Part shown: positions 62,249-64,000 of the stretch, piece by piece | Numbering within the stretch: position 1 is the stretch's first letter | How the letters are laid out: each line of letters starts with the position of its first letter | Assembly (NCBI GenBank): GCA_016218715.1 | Contig: JACRDG010000025.1 | Coordinates: 104,576 to 168,575, forward strand | Direction: 5' to 3' | DNA from: Desulfomonile tiedjei | GTDB taxonomy: Bacteria; Desulfobacterota; Desulfomonilia; Desulfomonilales; Desulfomonilaceae | DNA: 64,000 bases | Notes under the pieces: model-generated | Database searches by the model: none | The model's input: only the letters and a program-made list of their open reading frames with translations | What the model was told of the DNA's origin: nothing | Position numbers and translations under genes: made by a program

Positions 62249-63646
62249 CTATTTTCCGCCTTCTTTCGCGCTCTGATCGTTTTTCGGCTCATCAAGCCGA
62301 ACCATCAGCACCTGCTGTGTCTTCTCTCTGCCGAAATGCACGAGCGCTTCTGCTTGATCTTGGGTCAGATTGAAAAGGCCGGTCTCCATGATGACGTCCG
62401 TATTCTTGCCGTCCGAAAAAGCCCACGCAGCCCGCTGTGTCTTCTTGTCGACCCTGCCTCTCACGGGTCGAGCAATGCCTGTCGTCGTGTTGCAATATGT
62501 CCCGGCTATGACGCCGTCCTTGTCGACTGCAAGCTGCAAGAGGACGTTGGAATCGGTGGCCTGGTCTCTCGAGACCGCGAAAACCCCCAGTGGCAGCCAT
62601 TCGGTTTCCGTTGCCTGAGCCGTTGGAGCGCTGGTCGCGAGGTCACTCGCCTGCTGATAATATTCCTCCGCGCTTGCCACGGGTTTTCCGTTCATGTAGA
62701 CCTGTTCGTCCTCGTAATAGATGCCTTCGCCGTAATCATAGGAAGTGGGAGACTCCCCGGAAGTGCCCGCCACCCAACCACCCGCCGCACCCCATGCGGC
62801 GTGCTTCCACCAATGATTGCGCGCGTACTGATACTTTCCAAAGTTCTGCCAATAGGCCTGGGCCATTTGGGGGTGGTCCTTCCACCACTGGGGCGTGAAA
62901 AGATTATCGTACCTGTCCTGAACATTATTTCGAATCTGATCTGCGTTTGGGCGTGACGGGACCTGAGCCGGACGATCACCTATACCAGGCCTATCTCCCA
63001 CTCCCGGTCTGTCCCCCACTCCGGGTCTGTCTCCAACACCGGGGCGCCCGCCAGCGCCCGGTCTTTCGGCAGGAAGCGTGCTCGCATGCCCACGATCTCC
63101 CGGACCCGGTCTGTCACCTACACTAGGCCTGTCACCGCCCGCTCCTAGCAATTGCTGCGCGCCGGCATATCCGAGCGCTCCCGCTGCAGCGCCAACACCC
63201 ACCTTCCCGAGATCCGACAGACCTTTTCCTCCCTGTTGAGGAAGATTCAAGAACTGCTGAAGTTGACCCTGGCTCGGTTTCTGCCCTCCAGCGCCGGGAG
63301 GCCTTGACTCCACTCTTGAACCGGCAGCCGAAGAGGGTTTTTGACCAGCGGTACTGGGTCGTTGAGACACCGTACGGCTGGGAGTCGACGGATGCTGTGG
63401 GCGAGAGGCAACATTCCTGGATTGGCTCGGTCTCGATTGCGATACCTGGGACCGGGAGGGGGAATACGAACTCATGGAAGGACTGCGGGAAGCAGCGCCA
63501 CTCCGATAAGCAGCTCCTCCGCCACCTCCGAATCCGCCGCCTCCCATACCTCCGCGGCCGCCTCCTCGTGAGAAACCGTCCTCGGCACTTAGAAGGAGGA
63601 AAAATACGAACCACATGGGCAGGGCCAAGACAGCTAGCCGTTTCAT
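62249..63646 (-). CDS. Secreted Gly-rich protein with GVGDRP hexapeptide repeats (planctomycete-type)
   Basis: 465 residues. Signal peptide (LAVLALPMWFVFFLLLSAEDGFS), then a Gly-rich run, a long Ser/Pro/Gln stretch, and four to five tandem copies of GVGDRP at about 62975-63060 (18-bp repeats). A Trp-rich part (TPQWWKDHPQMAQAYWQNF, HWWKHAAWGAAGGW) and an ordered C-terminal domain follow (WLPLGVFAVSRD, LQLAVDKDGVIAGTYCN, VDKKTQRAAWAF, ETGLFNLTQDQAEALVHFG). This architecture resembles planctomycete proteins often labelled mu-protocadherin; the comparison is from memory. GGAGGGGATC lies just before ATG 63646. It starts 11 bases after the upstream gene. Confidence 0.7.
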   Translation of the reverse strand: MKRLAVLALPMWFVFFLLLSAEDGFSRGGGRGGMGGGGFGGGGGAAYRSGAASRSPSMSSYSPSRSQVSQSRPSQSRNVASRPQHPSTPSRTVSQRPSTAGQKPSSAAGSRVESRPPGAGGQKPSQGQLQQFLNLPQQGGKGLSDLGKVGVGAAAGALGYAGAQQLLGAGGDRPSVGDRPGPGDRGHASTLPAERPGAGGRPGVGDRPGVGDRPGVGDRPGIGDRPAQVPSRPNADQIRNNVQDRYDNLFTPQWWKDHPQMAQAYWQNFGKYQYARNHWWKHAAWGAAGGWVAGTSGESPTSYDYGEGIYYEDEQVYMNGKPVASAEEYYQQASDLATSAPTAQATETEWLPLGVFAVSRDQATDSNVLLQLAVDKDGVIAGTYCNTTTGIARPVRGRVDKKTQRAAWAFSDGKNTDVIMETGLFNLTQDQAEALVHFGREKTQQVLMVRLDEPKNDQSAKEGGK

Positions 63647-63657
63647 GATCCCCTCCA

Positions 63658-64000
63658 CTATTTCCCTGATTCTGCTTGTGCTTTTGGGGCGTTCTTGCGC
63701 ACCACCGTAACCTCATCGATATCCGGAAGCAGATCTCCGTCCACTTCTCTGCTTACGGACTGCCACGTGAATGAGTTCGCATCCACATAGGTATAGATGT
63801 TAATGGATGACGCTTTCTGACCGGTTCCGAGGGTACTTTTCACCTTCACAGTCCACCGATTGCCTGACCTGGACCATTCGCCTTCCCCGAACCCTGCTTT
63901 CGTATCGAATATCCACGAGCGAATCTTTTTAGCCACAGGGTCCCAACCGATGACTTGTGTCCCCTCAAGATGAACTCGATCCCCCACGGTGACCCGAAAC
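63658..64000 (-). CDS. SgcJ/EcaC/SnoaL-like protein, C-terminal part (cut by window edge)
   Basis: At least 113 residues; the frame is open to base 64000, so the N-terminus lies outside. Visible pieces: EGTQVIGWDPVAKKIRSWIFD, GFGEGEWSRSGNRWTVKVKS, NIYTYVDANSFTWQSVSREVDG and LPDIDEVTVVRK. They match the C-terminal beta-rich part of SnoaL-like proteins annotated SgcJ/EcaC in planctomycetes. Function unknown; probably exported or associated with its operon partner. It is directly followed by the secreted Gly-rich gene (11-base gap), making a two-gene operon. Confidence 0.65.
   Translation of the reverse strand, partial: FRVTVGDRVHLEGTQVIGWDPVAKKIRSWIFDTKAGFGEGEWSRSGNRWTVKVKSTLGTGQKASSINIYTYVDANSFTWQSVSREVDGDLLPDIDEVTVVRKNAPKAQAESGK

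Noticed and set aside
62975..63060. CRISPR-like short tandem repeats
   Set aside because: These are 18-bp coding repeats (GVGDRP) inside a secreted protein, without spacers or cas genes.

Overview
The window looks like a chromosome segment of a strictly anaerobic, Gram-negative, GC-rich bacterium. The most likely group is Desulfobacterota, near the Desulfomonile/Syntrophobacter type. This is inferred from the gene set: a class III (oxygen-sensitive) ribonucleotide reductase with its activase, a split B12-dependent methylmalonyl-CoA mutase with epimerase, biotin carrier, carboxyltransferase and succinyl-CoA synthetase, a CooC-type CO dehydrogenase maturation ATPase with a DUF3786 protein and FolD (Wood-Ljungdahl context), system II cytochrome c assembly (ResB/CcsA), and LpxC plus LapA, which imply lipopolysaccharide. 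No rRNA, CRISPR array or intact prophage is visible.

Layout. 0.3-3.6 kb: branched-chain amino acid type ABC operon livHMGF, followed by a frameshifted antirepressor-like remnant. 4.6-9.5 kb: a 1636-residue surface protein (LEPR-type start, DUF4347, FG-GAP repeats, cadherin repeats). 9.8 kb: tRNA-Lys(CTT) with its own promoter and terminator. 10-20 kb: a zinc-ribbon protein, a DUF362 protein, uvrA, an AlkD-like gene, an amidase, an acyl-CoA ligase and a small membrane protein. 20.3-22.4 kb: a response regulator fused through a crippled NtrC-type AAA+ domain to a complete LpxC. 23.1-27.3 kb: sucC-sucD-mmdA-mcmA2. 27.5-33.7 kb: a membrane-anchored trypsin-like protease, a 59-residue SAP-like gene, panB-panE and two hypothetical genes. 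34.2-38 kb: nrdD, a degenerate HNH-like gene, an nrdH-like gene and nrdG. 38-43.7 kb: a hot-dog protein, an SDR, nagZ, ccsA-resB and a hypothetical gene. 43.8-48.3 kb: mcmA1, biotin carrier, epimerase, FmdB, an HExxH protein and a 29-residue bS22/AURKAIP1-like gene. 48.8-56.6 kb: an Rrf2 regulator, an FG-GAP protein, an FHA protein, UPF0280, a phosphodiesterase, HIT, LapA, ribF and a small RHH-like gene. 57.1-61.3 kb: folD, cooC, a DUF3786 gene and serA. 61.8-64 kb: a second antirepressor-like remnant, then a two-gene operon of planctomycete style that runs off the right edge.

How the genes work together. MmdA, the biotin carrier, the epimerase, both mutase subunits and SucCD make up most of a methylmalonyl-CoA route between propionyl-CoA and succinate, split between two loci about 17 kb apart. 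The nrd cluster makes deoxynucleotides without oxygen. The fusion protein at 20-22 kb would place the first committed step of lipid A synthesis directly under a phosphorelay receiver.

The intergenic DNA carries at least three dispersed palindromic repeat families. One is a MITE-like element of about 180 bp with a hairpin core (eight whole or partial copies). One is a 40-70 bp palindrome repeatedly found just 3' of genes. One is a single CACTGCTGG-type double palindrome. Many spurious reading frames arise from these repeats. All functional calls rest on reading protein motifs by eye; no database search was run.
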